DNA of 64,000 nucleotides from NCBI GenBank assembly GCA_947167935.1, contig CAMVJU010000002.1, positions 62,001 to 126,000 on the forward strand, written 5' to 3'. Origin of the DNA: an uncultured Prevotellaceae bacterium. Its GTDB lineage: Bacteria; Bacteroidota; Bacteroidia; Bacteroidales; Bacteroidaceae. The notes below the pieces were generated by a model, which did no database searches, was not told the DNA's origin, and was given only the letters and a program-made list of their open reading frames with translations. Shown piece by piece: positions 35,058 to 42,667 of the stretch. How positions within the stretch are numbered: the first letter of the stretch is position 1; every line of letters begins with the position of its first letter. Made by a program: the position numbers and the translations under genes.

Positions 35058-35395
35058 ATGGGAAGTTTCGTCGTTTATGTTCTGGAATGGGCACTGTGCC
35101 TCTCGGCATTCCTACTGCTGTATAAGATGTGCTTCAGCGGCAGCACGTTCCATCGTTTCAACAGGATGTTCCTGTTGGGCAGCGTGGTAGTGGCAGCACT
35201 GTTACCGCTCATTCACATCACGCCGAACGAGCAGATGGAGCCCATAGCCGAGGTGTGCAGACTCAGCGCAATCGACAATGCACAATTGACCATAAACAAT
35301 TCGGTTTTTACCGCTGAGAGCGCTGAGAGCACTACTCTTGCTCCTCACCTCTCGCCTATACAGAAGGTCTTTATCGTCCTCACACTCACTTACCT
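35058..35395 (+). pseudogene. Truncated BlaR1/MecR1-like M56 sensor protease
   Basis: Only about the first 112 residues remain: two membrane helices (YVLEWALCLSAFLLLYKM and FLLGSVVVAALLPLIHI) of the four-helix BlaR1 sensor. The zinc protease part (HExxH) is missing. After LTLTYLG the frame enters the antisense of the neighbouring ATPase gene and continues as nonsense to 35588. The residual coding includes repeat-written segments (AQLTINN, TAESAES, LAPHLSP). The gene is broken by a rearrangement and should not sense anything. Confidence 0.8.
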
Positions 35396-35905
35396 AGGAG
35401 AAGCCTGGTTGCGGGCTTCCATCAGGAGGCGTTCGCCATTGGCAAGGAGGAATTCATCGAAAGTCATGGGGTACATATACATCGAATGGATTCTGCCCAC
35501 GCCGAATGTCGGGATGTCATCCAGAACGAACTCCAGTAGCGAGCCTGCTACAACGACATGCAGTTCGGGCATGTCTTCCTTAAAGTAGCGCAGGGCCATA
35601 ATGGCCTCCTGACACTCCTGAATCTCGTCGATAAACAAGAGCGTCTCACCAGGAATGATGGGTGTGCCATGCATGGCAGCCATCTGGGGCACGATACGCT
35701 TCACGTCGAGGTCTTTCTGGAACAGAGCCTGGTAGTCTTGCTGTTTCTCCAAGTTGATTTCGACGAAGTATTTGAATTGTTCACCCAAATGCCTGACGGC
35801 TGTGGATTTTCCTACCTGTCGGGCACCTCGAAGCAACACGGGTTTATGGGTTGAACGTGCAGCCCACTCACTAAGATACTGATCTATGATTCGTTTGTAA
35901 TACAT
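35396..35905 (-). pseudogene. Truncated AAA ATPase (DUF4143 family)
   Basis: About 170 residues of a 400-450-residue family. The start MYYKRIIDQYLSEW leads to the Walker A GARQVGKSTAV, Walker B LLFIDEIQ and the sensor segment VVVAGSLLEF, then YPMTFDEFLLANGERLL, where the family goes on but the sequence hits the blaR1 fragment. The C-terminal DUF4143 half is lost. These ATPases are often mobile and of unclear function. A CGGCAA/TTGCCG hairpin and a -7-like TGTCTTTGC lie just upstream. The start at 35905 is the family start; the frame is open further up. Confidence 0.8.
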
Positions 35906-36171
35906 TTTCACGGCAATTTTGCCGCAAAGACACGAAAAAGAAATAATCCAAACAAATAATTTGCTCAAAAAATGAAAAAATCCAAGGAAACAATTTGGCG
36001 ATAATCGAAAAAATCCAAGGAAAAACAGATTCAAAAGGCACTAAGAGCACGGACAGGTAAACGAATGCTGTCTGGCCTGTGGGAGGTTTTGTAAAGAAAT
36101 ATTATCATTTTGTGGATGTTAATGTATATATGAAATTTTATTTCATTCAAAAAATGAAAATAAACCACAAT

Positions 36172-36521
36172 CCATCACTTTTGCTTTCAACAAATTGAGA
36201 TACAGCACGTTGAAGAGTGATGGTTTGTAGTGATGGTTCAAAAAAACCATCACTCCGAATTTTTGACATTTTTTCTAGCAAAAAAACAGTTGCATTTTGC
36301 TGAAAAACAGGCTCTTTAGCAAATTTTGGAGGCTCCAAAATTTGCTGCGGAGCCTCCGCATTTATCTGCAGAGCCTCCAAATTTTGCTGAATAATGCTAC
36401 TCAGGGCACCAAAAATCGTGTCAAAAAACAAGAAAAAGTGATGGTTTTTTTTTGAACCATCACTACAAACCATCACTCCTTAAACCATTGTGACACAATT
36501 GGTTAGAAGCAAAAGTGATGG
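36172..36521. repeat. GTGATGG/CCATCAC motif cluster around a 21-base array (module 2)
   Basis: Eight exact copies of GTGATGG or its complement lie at 36172, 36217, 36230, 36247, 36438, 36457, 36470 and 36515, often extended to GTGATGGTTT. They flank the 21-base tandem units at 36307-36390. The stretch between the ATPase and the primase remnant has no convincing gene. The layout mirrors module 1 at 2.8-3.2 kb, with a different short motif. Confidence 0.65.
36307..36390 (+). repeat. 21-base tandem units reading as heptapeptide repeat (module 2)
   Basis: Four units start at 36307, 36328, 36349 and 36370, with cores GGAGGCTCC, GGAGCCTCC and AGAGCCTCC. The plus strand reads as heptads such as AEPPHLS, bounded by stop codons on both sides. 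The minus strand is also open and shows a similar period. The units match module 1 in length, core and encoded pattern. Confidence 0.65.
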
Positions 36522-36591
36522 ATTGTGGTTGTTTTTCGATTTTTGAGTAGAAAAAATTTATGTATGCATTTTCGCCGTTCTTTCTTATTCA

Positions 36592-36600
36592 TAACTTTGC
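36592..36600 (+). promoter_or_regulatory. Promoter -7 element before the primase remnant
   Basis: TAACTTTGC, 40 bases before the ATG at 36641. In module 1 a promoter also lies downstream of the motif cluster on the strand that reads the heptads. Confidence 0.45.
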
Positions 36601-36640
36601 CACTAAAAACGTGTATTGACCTCATTTCCAGTGGTTTAAT

Positions 36641-36721
36641 ATGAATCAGATAACAATTGTGAAGAATGTCACAGACAATAAAACTTGCGTTCGATATACA
36701 TTAAAGAGCTTTATCCCCTAA
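36641..36721 (+). pseudogene. N-terminal remnant of a BT4734/VirE-like primase protein
   Basis: A 26-codon frame, MNQITIVKNVTDNKT followed by CVRYTLKSFIP and a stop. The opening strand-turn-strand (ITIVKNVTDNK) resembles the start of BT4734-like/VirE N-terminal domain proteins of Bacteroidales, which go on to a DUF3987/VirE helicase region. Here the match ends after about 20 residues. The promoter and start codon look intact, so it may be the scar left by a deletion. The identification is from memory of the family and moderate at best. Confidence 0.45.
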
Positions 36722-37431
36722 CTCCTGCCAGAATCCTGCGCCGCCGCCTCCTTCTCCCTCATCTTCGCCATTTCATAGCCCACTATCTGATGGGCGCGGA
36801 AGAAATCACCCAGCTCTGAACGCAGATAGTTCTCGACCTGCGGAATCTGCGGCAGGAACAGGATGCTCTTCTTGCTATGCACATCCACGCTGCTGCCTGC
36901 CTCGTTGATGGAGTAGACGGTAGTAGTTGAGCAGTTGATGTTGGATGTGTTGATGGCTTTCCTCAAACGCGTGAACTCATCGATGTCATACAGCTCCACC
37001 TGTCCCCAGAATGTGTCCCAAAGGTGCACATAGCATCCCTCATTCGTTGCGTCGGCAACGAAATTCTCGCCCTGAAAGGCGAACTGGATCCTGCCATCTT
37101 CCTCGTCAATCTCATACTGGCAACCCAACTTCTTCAGGGTCTCGAGAAAACAATCCCTCGATCCCGTGTTAATCTTTTTCTCCTCCATCTTTTCCGTTTT
37201 GTTTGTTTCCTGTTCCATCGCTTTTGTTGTTTCTTGTTCCATTGCTTTTGTTGGCTCGCCTGAGTCAGGAAGAGACGTTGTCGTCTCCTCCTGTTCGTTC
37301 TCCTTGCCTGAAAACCATTTGACTATGGCTACTGAAAAGATAATGATCATCAATAATCCTATTATCGCTGGCATCACACAAAGAATTTGTTGCAAAAATA
37401 CTTTTTTTTCTTCAATTCTCCATAAGTCCAC
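36718..37431 (-). CDS. Membrane-anchored protein, possible YbjN-like domain
   Basis: 237 residues. One membrane helix (about 16-38, ILCVMPAIIGLLMIIIFSVA), then a Glu/Thr-rich linker with a doubled KAMEQET unit, then a cytoplasmic domain (about 92-230) with the alternating pattern CFLETLKKLGCQYEIDEEDG ... RLRKAINTSNINCSTTTVYS, which recalls YbjN/type III chaperone-like folds. Function unknown. The gene end overlaps the stop of the primase remnant on the other strand. Confidence 0.7.
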   Translation of the reverse strand: MDLWRIEEKKVFLQQILCVMPAIIGLLMIIIFSVAIVKWFSGKENEQEETTTSLPDSGEPTKAMEQETTKAMEQETNKTEKMEEKKINTGSRDCFLETLKKLGCQYEIDEEDGRIQFAFQGENFVADATNEGCYVHLWDTFWGQVELYDIDEFTRLRKAINTSNINCSTTTVYSINEAGSSVDVHSKKSILFLPQIPQVENYLRSELGDFFRAHQIVGYEMAKMREKEAAAQDSGRS

Positions 37432-37623
37432 CTCTTCTTTTTACGAAATACCCGTTTAGATGTACGAAATGGCAATCTACTACCGGGTCAGAATTCCAGA
37501 CGGAAGCCCTTTTCCTTCATCTCGTTATAGCCCCTGAGGAAAGAAACCATCCGCGTGGTGAGAAGCGCTCGGCTTTGCCGCTTTGACATTGGTCAAAGAA
37601 CTCGGCATATACGGCGTTCGTGT
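37432..37623 (-). other. Intergenic stretch with possible gene remnants
   Basis: The minus strand holds two short open pieces in different frames: one reads NAVYAEFF... and the other RMVSFLRGYNEMKEKG. They could be the frameshifted tail of a degraded gene. The first piece resembles NSIYAEFF in the RidA of this window, but only for eight residues, so it may be chance. No promoter or start is visible. Confidence 0.25.
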
Positions 37624-37989
37624 CTAACAGTTTTCATTTAATACTTCAACACACTCTTCCTGGGCGGCAGATCCATTCCTGATCCAACTGAGACATTCAT
37701 CCAGGTCCTTGAAGGTATGGATGACAGCCGATTTCTGCGTGTCGCCGTCAGCAGGACTCCAATAGAACACAACTCCTTCAATTACCACCTGCCCGTCTTC
37801 CTTCAAACTGGCATACAGGTTCATGCAGTCAAAGAGATAGTCCTCATTGGATGCTGCGGGACAGTCAGGGCTGACAACACTACGAGTCCAGCCATACCTC
37901 TTACATGCTTCCAGCTCTACCCGTAAGGAGGAAATCTGCATGTTGCAGCACATCCTCATATTGAACAGCCAAAGACTACCGTGTCCCAT
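37624..37989 (-). CDS. Hypothetical protein
   Basis: 121 residues, no signal peptide or membrane helix. The C-terminal half looks like a small alpha/beta domain (GQVVIEGVVFYWSPADGDTQ, VIHTFKDLDECLSWI). Not recognised. A -7 element (TATTTTTGC on the minus strand, 38039-38047) lies about 50 bases upstream. Methionines at codons 11 and 17 are possible alternative starts. Confidence 0.55.
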   Translation of the reverse strand: MGHGSLWLFNMRMCCNMQISSLRVELEACKRYGWTRSVVSPDCPAASNEDYLFDCMNLYASLKEDGQVVIEGVVFYWSPADGDTQKSAVIHTFKDLDECLSWIRNGSAAQEECVEVLNENC

Positions 37990-38038
37990 ATTTTGCTCTC
38001 CTATGATTGTTTCTTCATAAACTATCCTAATAATGAGT

Positions 38039-38078
38039 GCAAAAATACGAAATAATGAGCAAAAATGATTACCTTTGC
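38039..38078. promoter_or_regulatory. Divergent promoters of hypothetical gene and GNAT gene
   Basis: Minus strand: TATTTTTGC at 38039-38047. Plus strand: TACCTTTGC at 38070-38078, 40 bases before the GNAT ATG. Confidence 0.5.
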
Positions 38079-38117
38079 CAATGGATTTAATAAGTTTTAG
38101 TAGGACAGACCAGAAGT

Positions 38118-38579
38118 ATGATCAGAAAAGCAAGAAAAGAAGACATTAGGCGCATCATAGAACTGCTGCATCAGGTGAACATGGTGCATCATGTGATACG
38201 CCCTGACCTGTTTAAGCCACACACCACCAAATACAACGAGCAGGAGCTGGAAACGATGCTCAATGATGACAGCAAGCCTATTTTCGTGTTTGACGACGGA
38301 ATGGTGTTGGGCTATGCATTCTGTCAGATTACAAAGGTGAGGGGTGACCAACTGTTAGAGGACATCAAGACGCTGTATATCGACGACATCTGTGTGGATG
38401 AGAATGCACGAGGCAAACACGTGGGAAAAGCATTATACGAATATGTACGTGACTATGCGAAGTCCATAGGCTGCAACAACATCACCCTGAATGTGTGGGA
38501 AGGAAACGAACCTGCCCTGCGTTTCTATCGCAGCATGGGTATGCAAGTGCAGAAAACTACAATGGAGATAATCTTGTAA
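38118..38579 (+). CDS. GNAT family N-acetyltransferase
   Basis: 153 residues, one GNAT domain that transfers acetyl from acetyl-CoA to an amine. Acetyl-CoA binding motif A is IDDICVDENARGKHVGKAL (about 90-110), followed by NITLNVWEGNEPALRFYRSMG, the conserved motif B strand-helix. The substrate cannot be inferred. It is a single gene with its own promoter and converges on the cyclophilin gene. Confidence 0.9.
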   Translation: MIRKARKEDIRRIIELLHQVNMVHHVIRPDLFKPHTTKYNEQELETMLNDDSKPIFVFDDGMVLGYAFCQITKVRGDQLLEDIKTLYIDDICVDENARGKHVGKALYEYVRDYAKSIGCNNITLNVWEGNEPALRFYRSMGMQVQKTTMEIIL

Positions 38580-38597
38580 GGAGTTTTGGAAAACATA

Positions 38598-39326
38598 TCA
38601 CTCAATAACAGTAATACGCATCTCTATGTCATCGATGGGCCTGTCACCACGTCCAGTTGCTGAACCCTGTATCATTTCCACCACGTCAAGCCCATCTTCA
38701 ACCTCGCCAAACACTGTATACTGGCCGTCAAGATGGGGAGTGCCACCAACAGTAGAATAGATTTTCTGCTGTTCCTCTGTGAGACCGCCACCCTTGACTT
38801 GTTTCTCAGCTTCTGCAGCCAGCTTGTCTTGCAGTTCCTGGAGTCCGGCCCGGTTCCTCTCACGGCGCATCTGCATGATTTCGTCCCGATGGCTGGCAGC
38901 AAGGGAATTAAAGGCTTGCTGAACCTGTTGCATCTTCAACTGTTTGGAGAATTGGCGAAGCTGTCCTTCATTGTATACCTGTCCCCAGACGATATAGAAC
39001 TGTGAGCCGCTGCTACGACGTTCGGGATTCACTTCGTCGCCCTGACGTGCAGCAGCCAAGGCACCACGCTTATGGAAAAGACCATCCTTGATCTCTGCTT
39101 CAAGAGTATAATCTGGGCCACCAACACCAAGCATCTTCCCAGCAGGTGCGCCCTTGGAATCTGGATCACCTCCCTGAATCATAAAGTCCTTAATCACTCG
39201 ATGGAACAGCGTACCATCATAATACCCCTCCTTCACCAGCTTCACAAAGTTGTCACGGTGAAGGGGTGTCTCATCATATAGGCGAACCACGATGTCGCCC
39301 AACATGGTTTGTATCTTGACTTTCAT
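38598..39326 (-). CDS. Cyclophilin-type peptidyl-prolyl isomerase with helical insertion
   Basis: 242 residues. The cyclophilin core catalyses cis-trans isomerisation of X-Pro bonds: GTLFHRVIKDFMIQGGDPDS (catalytic Arg in FHRV), SGSQFYIV, and HLDGQYTVFGEV. About 75 mostly charged, helical residues (about 110-180, QLKMQQVQQAFN onward) are inserted between the central motif and the HLDG motif, as seen in some Bacteroidetes cyclophilins. No signal peptide, so cytoplasmic. I start at MKVKIQTM, one base past the RidA stop, since an in-frame ATG nine codons earlier would overlap RidA. Last gene of the YjbQ operon. Confidence 0.92.
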   Translation of the reverse strand: MKVKIQTMLGDIVVRLYDETPLHRDNFVKLVKEGYYDGTLFHRVIKDFMIQGGDPDSKGAPAGKMLGVGGPDYTLEAEIKDGLFHKRGALAAARQGDEVNPERRSSGSQFYIVWGQVYNEGQLRQFSKQLKMQQVQQAFNSLAASHRDEIMQMRRERNRAGLQELQDKLAAEAEKQVKGGGLTEEQQKIYSTVGGTPHLDGQYTVFGEVEDGLDVVEMIQGSATGRGDRPIDDIEMRITVIE

Positions 39327-39327
39327 G

Positions 39328-39777
39328 TTATCCTTTTTCTGCAATGACTTCAATTTCTACTAATGCACCTTTCGGCAGCGTTTTGACGGCAACAGCTGAA
39401 CGGGCAGGATAAGGCTCTGAAAAGAACTCGGCATAGATACTGTTCATATCAGCGAAATCGTTCATGTCGGCCATGAATACTGTCGTTTTCACAACATTGC
39501 TCATGGAAAGTCCGACTTCCTCCAAGATGGCCTTCACATTAGCCAAGGACTGACGGGTTTGTTCCTTTATTCCACCCTCTACAAATGCTCCTGTTGAAGG
39601 CTCAATGGGAATCTGACCAGAAGTAAAGACGAGATTGCCCACTTGAATGGCCTGGCTATAAGGGCCGATGGCAGCGGGGGCCTTTTTTGTGCTAATCACT
39701 TTGCACTTCGTGCGAGGATTCTCATGCTCGGCAGGGCAAGCCAGCTTGCTCTGCTCTCTCTTAATCGAATCGTTCAT
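39328..39777 (-). CDS. ridA: RidA-family reactive enamine/imine deaminase
   Basis: 149 residues. The RidA core starts at about residue 27 ([18 protein letters not shown]) and shows [34 protein letters not shown] (Arg that binds the substrate carboxylate) and the closing [13 protein letters not shown]. It hydrolyses reactive 2-aminoacrylate-type intermediates from PLP enzymes. The extra 26 N-terminal residues are largely written by a repeat containing the palindrome GCACTTCGTGC, so the functional start is uncertain. It lies 4 bases after the 49-codon gene. Confidence 0.9.
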   Translation of the reverse strand: MNDSIKREQSKLACPAEHENPRTKCKVISTKKAPAAIGPYSQAIQVGNLVFTSGQIPIEPSTGAFVEGGIKEQTRQSLANVKAILEEVGLSMSNVVKTTVFMADMNDFADMNSIYAEFFSEPYPARSAVAVKTLPKGALVEIEVIAEKG

Positions 39778-39781
39778 ATCA

Positions 39782-39931
39782 TTAATCGTTTATATAGTTC
39801 TTCGTACTCATGTCATAATACAGTGCTTCGAGTTCCTGTAGTGTCAGGTTCTCTACAGAATGCTCTATCTTACGTATCAGCTCTTCACGCCGATACTCTT
39901 CTGACTGCCCGAATCTTCCAGTGTATGCCAT
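39782..39931 (-). CDS. Small conserved-looking protein, 49 residues
   Basis: Reads [19 protein letters not shown], then a helical charged stretch [20 protein letters not shown], ending NYIND. It fills the space between YjbQ and RidA exactly: 3 bases after the YjbQ stop and 4 bases before the RidA ATG, which strongly suggests a translated operon member. No family recognised; possibly a small regulator or RNA-binding helix pair. Confidence 0.65.
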   Translation of the reverse strand: MAYTGRFGQSEEYRREELIRKIEHSVENLTLQELEALYYDMSTKNYIND

Positions 39932-39934
39932 ATT

Positions 39935-40420
39935 TCACTCTCCTATGATTGTTACAACCAATTTTCTTGCCCCACCATAATTGCGGTACTCGCAGAAGTA
40001 GATTCCTTGCCAAGTCCCCATGTTCAAACGACCATCGGTAATGGGGATGGTCAGGCTTACACCGCTCAGGGTTGACTTCGCATGAGCAGGCATATCGTCT
40101 GCGCCTTCCAAAGTATGCTCGTATTCTGGACGATTTTGACTTTGTCGAATTCCTCCTCGCTCGGAAGAGTTGATACAAGCATCACTCTCCTCTCGCTCGT
40201 TCGTCATTTCAGGAACAAGCCGGTTGAAAATCGTTTCCATATCTACCCGCACATCGGGGTCTGCATTCTCATTGATGCTCAGTCCACAACTCGTATGCTT
40301 GCAGAATATGTTGATGATGCCCGTCTTAGGCAACTTGGGCAACTGACTCATTATCTCACTGGTCACCAAATGGAAACCGCGAGACTTGGGCTTTAGGGTT
40401 ATTTCTATTTGTTGTATCAT
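39935..40420 (-). CDS. YjbQ/UPF0047 family protein with in-frame insertion
   Basis: 161 residues versus about 135-140 in the family, which is described as secondary thiamine-phosphate synthase. The conserved IFCKHTSCGLSINENADPDV, HTLEGADDMPAHAKSTL and LNMGTWQGIYFCEYR segments, including metal-binding His residues, are intact. Between them about 25 residues (from NEREESDACINSS to IRQSQNRPEY) are absent from usual family members and look like an in-frame repeat insertion. First gene of a four-gene operon with the 49-residue protein, RidA and cyclophilin. Confidence 0.88.
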   Translation of the reverse strand: MIQQIEITLKPKSRGFHLVTSEIMSQLPKLPKTGIINIFCKHTSCGLSINENADPDVRVDMETIFNRLVPEMTNEREESDACINSSERGGIRQSQNRPEYEHTLEGADDMPAHAKSTLSGVSLTIPITDGRLNMGTWQGIYFCEYRNYGGARKLVVTIIGE

Positions 40421-40450
40421 TGTTTTTATAAACTATCCTAAAAGTGGCTA

Positions 40451-40489
40451 CAAATTTACCAATTATTCCTCAATAATCAGTAACTTTGC
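40451..40489. promoter_or_regulatory. Divergent promoters of yjbQ operon and DUF5041-like gene
   Basis: Minus strand: TAAATTTG (40451-40458), 31 bases before the yjbQ ATG. Plus strand: TAACTTTGC (40481-40489), 19 bases before the ATG at 40508. Confidence 0.5.
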
Positions 40490-40507
40490 AAATAAAATTT
40501 GCTAAAT

Positions 40508-41119
40508 ATGAATAAGAAACTCATCATCACCCTCCTGTTTACCGTCATCGCAATGGCAGGGCAGGCACAAGAAATCAGCAAGGCAGAGGCAACCGCAACC
40601 GACTACATCAAACTACTCAACAAGCAAGGATACCATGTCACTGCGCTTGACTTGTCGAAACTGGAGAAAGACAAATACCTGTTGTCGCCCGTGATTCAAA
40701 TATGGTCGAAAGGCAAAATGGAACAAAACTTGTTGGATGACTTCGGCATGGCATACACGAATAGTGCGCCTAAGGTTACCGTCGGCCTCATGCCAAAGAC
40801 TGACTCTTTGTTCACTTGCAATTTCCAGTTCGATGACGTGTGCGGCTTCACCATGAACCTGCCTATGCCATCTGTGAAGAATGAGGACGATGGCTCGGAA
40901 TATACTAATTACGCATGGCGTCCGTTTGTCATCCAATCCGAATGGAAAGAGAACGAGGTGATTCCTATCGCAGCCTACAGTTCATCGTGGTATGACCCTG
41001 AAGCCAAGATTTGCCGCAACTGCGACGATCTGGAGTTTGACGCGGATTTCCTAAAAAGCGCTACATTCCACTACAGCCCTTGCATATACGTTTTTGGCAT
41101 TACGATAAAGAAAATGTAA
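40508..41119 (+). CDS. Exported hypothetical protein, possible DUF5041
   Basis: 203 residues with a signal peptide (MNKKLIITLLFTVIAMAGQAQ). The mature part is a compact alpha/beta domain (ATDYIKLLNKQGYHVTALDL, APKVTVGLMPKTDSLFTC) that resembles DUF5041 proteins of Prevotella and Bacteroides; function unknown. A CRNC motif near the C-terminus could be a disulfide or metal site. The ATG at 40508 is preferred to a TTG nine bases earlier. Confidence 0.7.
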   Translation: MNKKLIITLLFTVIAMAGQAQEISKAEATATDYIKLLNKQGYHVTALDLSKLEKDKYLLSPVIQIWSKGKMEQNLLDDFGMAYTNSAPKVTVGLMPKTDSLFTCNFQFDDVCGFTMNLPMPSVKNEDDGSEYTNYAWRPFVIQSEWKENEVIPIAAYSSSWYDPEAKICRNCDDLEFDADFLKSATFHYSPCIYVFGITIKKM

Positions 41120-41199
41120 GACAGACGCCCGTTGTTTCGCATATAGTAGGATGCCAGAGAGATAAGTTCTCAGACGTTACTCGCTAAAAACCATAACCT

Positions 41200-41745
41200 A
41201 TGATAGACCAGATTATTGCCTATAATAAGACCTTCGTAGAACAGAAGGGCTACGAGAAGTATCTGACCAGCAAGTACCCAGATAAGAAACTGGCGGTGCT
41301 GTCATGTATGGACACCAGGCTAACCGAACTACTCCCTGCTGCTTTGGGGTTAAAGAATGGTGATGCCAAGATTATCAAGAACGCAGGAGGGTTGGTGATT
41401 TCAGCCTTTGACTCAGCCATGCGCAGCCTCATTGTCGCTATCTATGAGCTGGGAGTTGAGGAAATCATGGTGGTTGCTCATTCTCATTGCGGAGCCTGTC
41501 ACATGAGCTTCAACCATTTCCACCATGAAATGATTGCAAGAGGGGTAACAGACGAAACGCTTGACACGATCCAGAAGTGCGGCATTGACCTGCATCACTG
41601 GTTGGAGGGCTTCAAGGATACCCCAGAATCCGTCCGCAAGACAGTTGAGACCATCAAAACCCATCCCCTCGTACCCAAGGACATCGTGGTTAGGGGCTTT
41701 ATCATTGACTCTGAGACAGGGGCATTGGAAGAGATTAAAGCATAA
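41200..41745 (+). CDS. Beta-class carbonic anhydrase
   Basis: 181 residues. It interconverts CO2 and bicarbonate with zinc bound by C36 (SCMDTR), H94 and C97 (AHSHCGAC); the D38-R40 dyad is present. Members of this short branch are cytoplasmic and common in Firmicutes and Bacteroidetes. It stands alone, with no clear -7 element in the 80-base upstream gap. Confidence 0.93.
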   Translation: MIDQIIAYNKTFVEQKGYEKYLTSKYPDKKLAVLSCMDTRLTELLPAALGLKNGDAKIIKNAGGLVISAFDSAMRSLIVAIYELGVEEIMVVAHSHCGACHMSFNHFHHEMIARGVTDETLDTIQKCGIDLHHWLEGFKDTPESVRKTVETIKTHPLVPKDIVVRGFIIDSETGALEEIKA

Positions 41746-41888
41746 CACCCCATTATGTAATATTGTAGCAAGTCTGCGGAGCTGGAGCGCTCGCCTTTGT
41801 TTTGATGATGCGTACGTTGAAGATGTCCGATTTCGCCTAAAATATATAAAAGGTGAGGCAAAGATGAAGGTGTTTCGGAAAATCTTTG

Positions 41889-41897
41889 TACCTTTGC
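41889..41897 (+). promoter_or_regulatory. Promoter -7 element of the HEPN/MNT pair
   Basis: TACCTTTGC, 25 bases before the ATG at 41922. The rest of the 176-base spacer after the carbonic anhydrase gene holds nothing I recognise. Confidence 0.5.
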
Positions 41898-41921
41898 ACC
41901 CAAAGAACAAACAACGCGACA

Positions 41922-42335
41922 ATGGCAAACAAAGAAAGAGCAGATTAGTGGCTCGACATCGTGGCCGAGGACCTGAGTGTGGCCGAGGATCTTTTCAAGA
42001 CCGGACACTGGCTCTACGTCGGTTTCATGTGCCATCAGGTCATCGAAAAGACCTTGAAAGCCTACTGGTGTGTGTGCCGTGACGACGACCCACCCTACCT
42101 CCACGACCACAAGAAGATAGCACAGGGCTGTGGCCTCTACACGAAGATGAGCGAGGAGCAGCTGAAGTTCCTCGACTTCATCAAGCCGATGAATATAGAA
42201 GCTCGCTATCAGGAAATCAAGGACGAGGTGGCCCGCTCGCTTAACCGCGAAAAGACTGCCGAGATATTAGAAACCACCAAACAGCTATACGCATGGATAC
42301 TCCAAAAACTACAGGAAAAGTCATCGACCCGGTGA
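41922..42335 (+). pseudogene. HEPN-domain protein with nonsense codon 9
   Basis: HEPN domain of the kind paired with minimal nucleotidyltransferases: LSVAEDLFKTGHWLYVGFMC followed by HQVIEKTLKAYW, then PPYLHDHKKIA. The natural start MANKERAD is followed by a TAG at 41946-41948 where the family has Tyr (MxKxxRxxYWL), then WLDIVAEDLS in the same frame. A GTG at 41961 could restart and give 124 residues lacking the first helix turn. The RNase RX4-6H motif is not obvious (R and H are 7 apart). The gene overlaps the nucleotidyltransferase by 43 bases. Confidence 0.75.
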
Positions 42336-42667
42336 ACTTCACGCCGCTCACCGTGCAAGGCATCCTGCCCAAGGAGTTCGCCCTGGAGCTGGTGCGCCGC
42401 TACAAGGAAGTCATCGCCCCACGTTTCGACCCCGCGACGAAGGTGATGATGTTTGGCTCATACGCGAAGGACTGCCCCAATGAGTGGAGTGACATTGACG
42501 TGGCCGTCATTGTCCCCAAGATAGAGGAGGGCACATGGTGGGACACCTCGTCAAGCCTTTGCCACGACGTTGACAAAGTAAGTCTCTACATCGAACCCAT
42601 CCTCTTAGAGAGCGGCGAGGACTCGCCCATCTATCGCGAAGTGATGCGGACGGGTGTGGCAGTGTAA
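42293..42667 (+). CDS. MNT-type nucleotidyltransferase, probable antitoxin
   Basis: 124 residues with the minimal nucleotidyltransferase signature GSYAKDCPNEWSDIDVAVIV, that is GS-X10-DxD. In MNT-HEPN toxin-antitoxin pairs this protein AMPylates or otherwise blocks the HEPN RNase. Its ATG lies inside the end of the HEPN gene. It remains intact while the HEPN gene has a nonsense codon, a state in which no toxin may be left to neutralise. Confidence 0.88.
   Translation: MDTPKTTGKVIDPVNFTPLTVQGILPKEFALELVRRYKEVIAPRFDPATKVMMFGSYAKDCPNEWSDIDVAVIVPKIEEGTWWDTSSSLCHDVDKVSLYIEPILLESGEDSPIYREVMRTGVAV

Noticed and set aside
35396..35588. C-terminal part of the blaR1 frame as real protein
   Set aside because: After the joint it is only the antisense of the ATPase gene.
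36147..36476. 109-codon minus-strand frame through module 2 as a real gene
   Set aside because: It is built almost entirely of the GTGATGG motif and the 21-base repeat; the plus strand gives a comparable heptad pattern, so coding is not proven.
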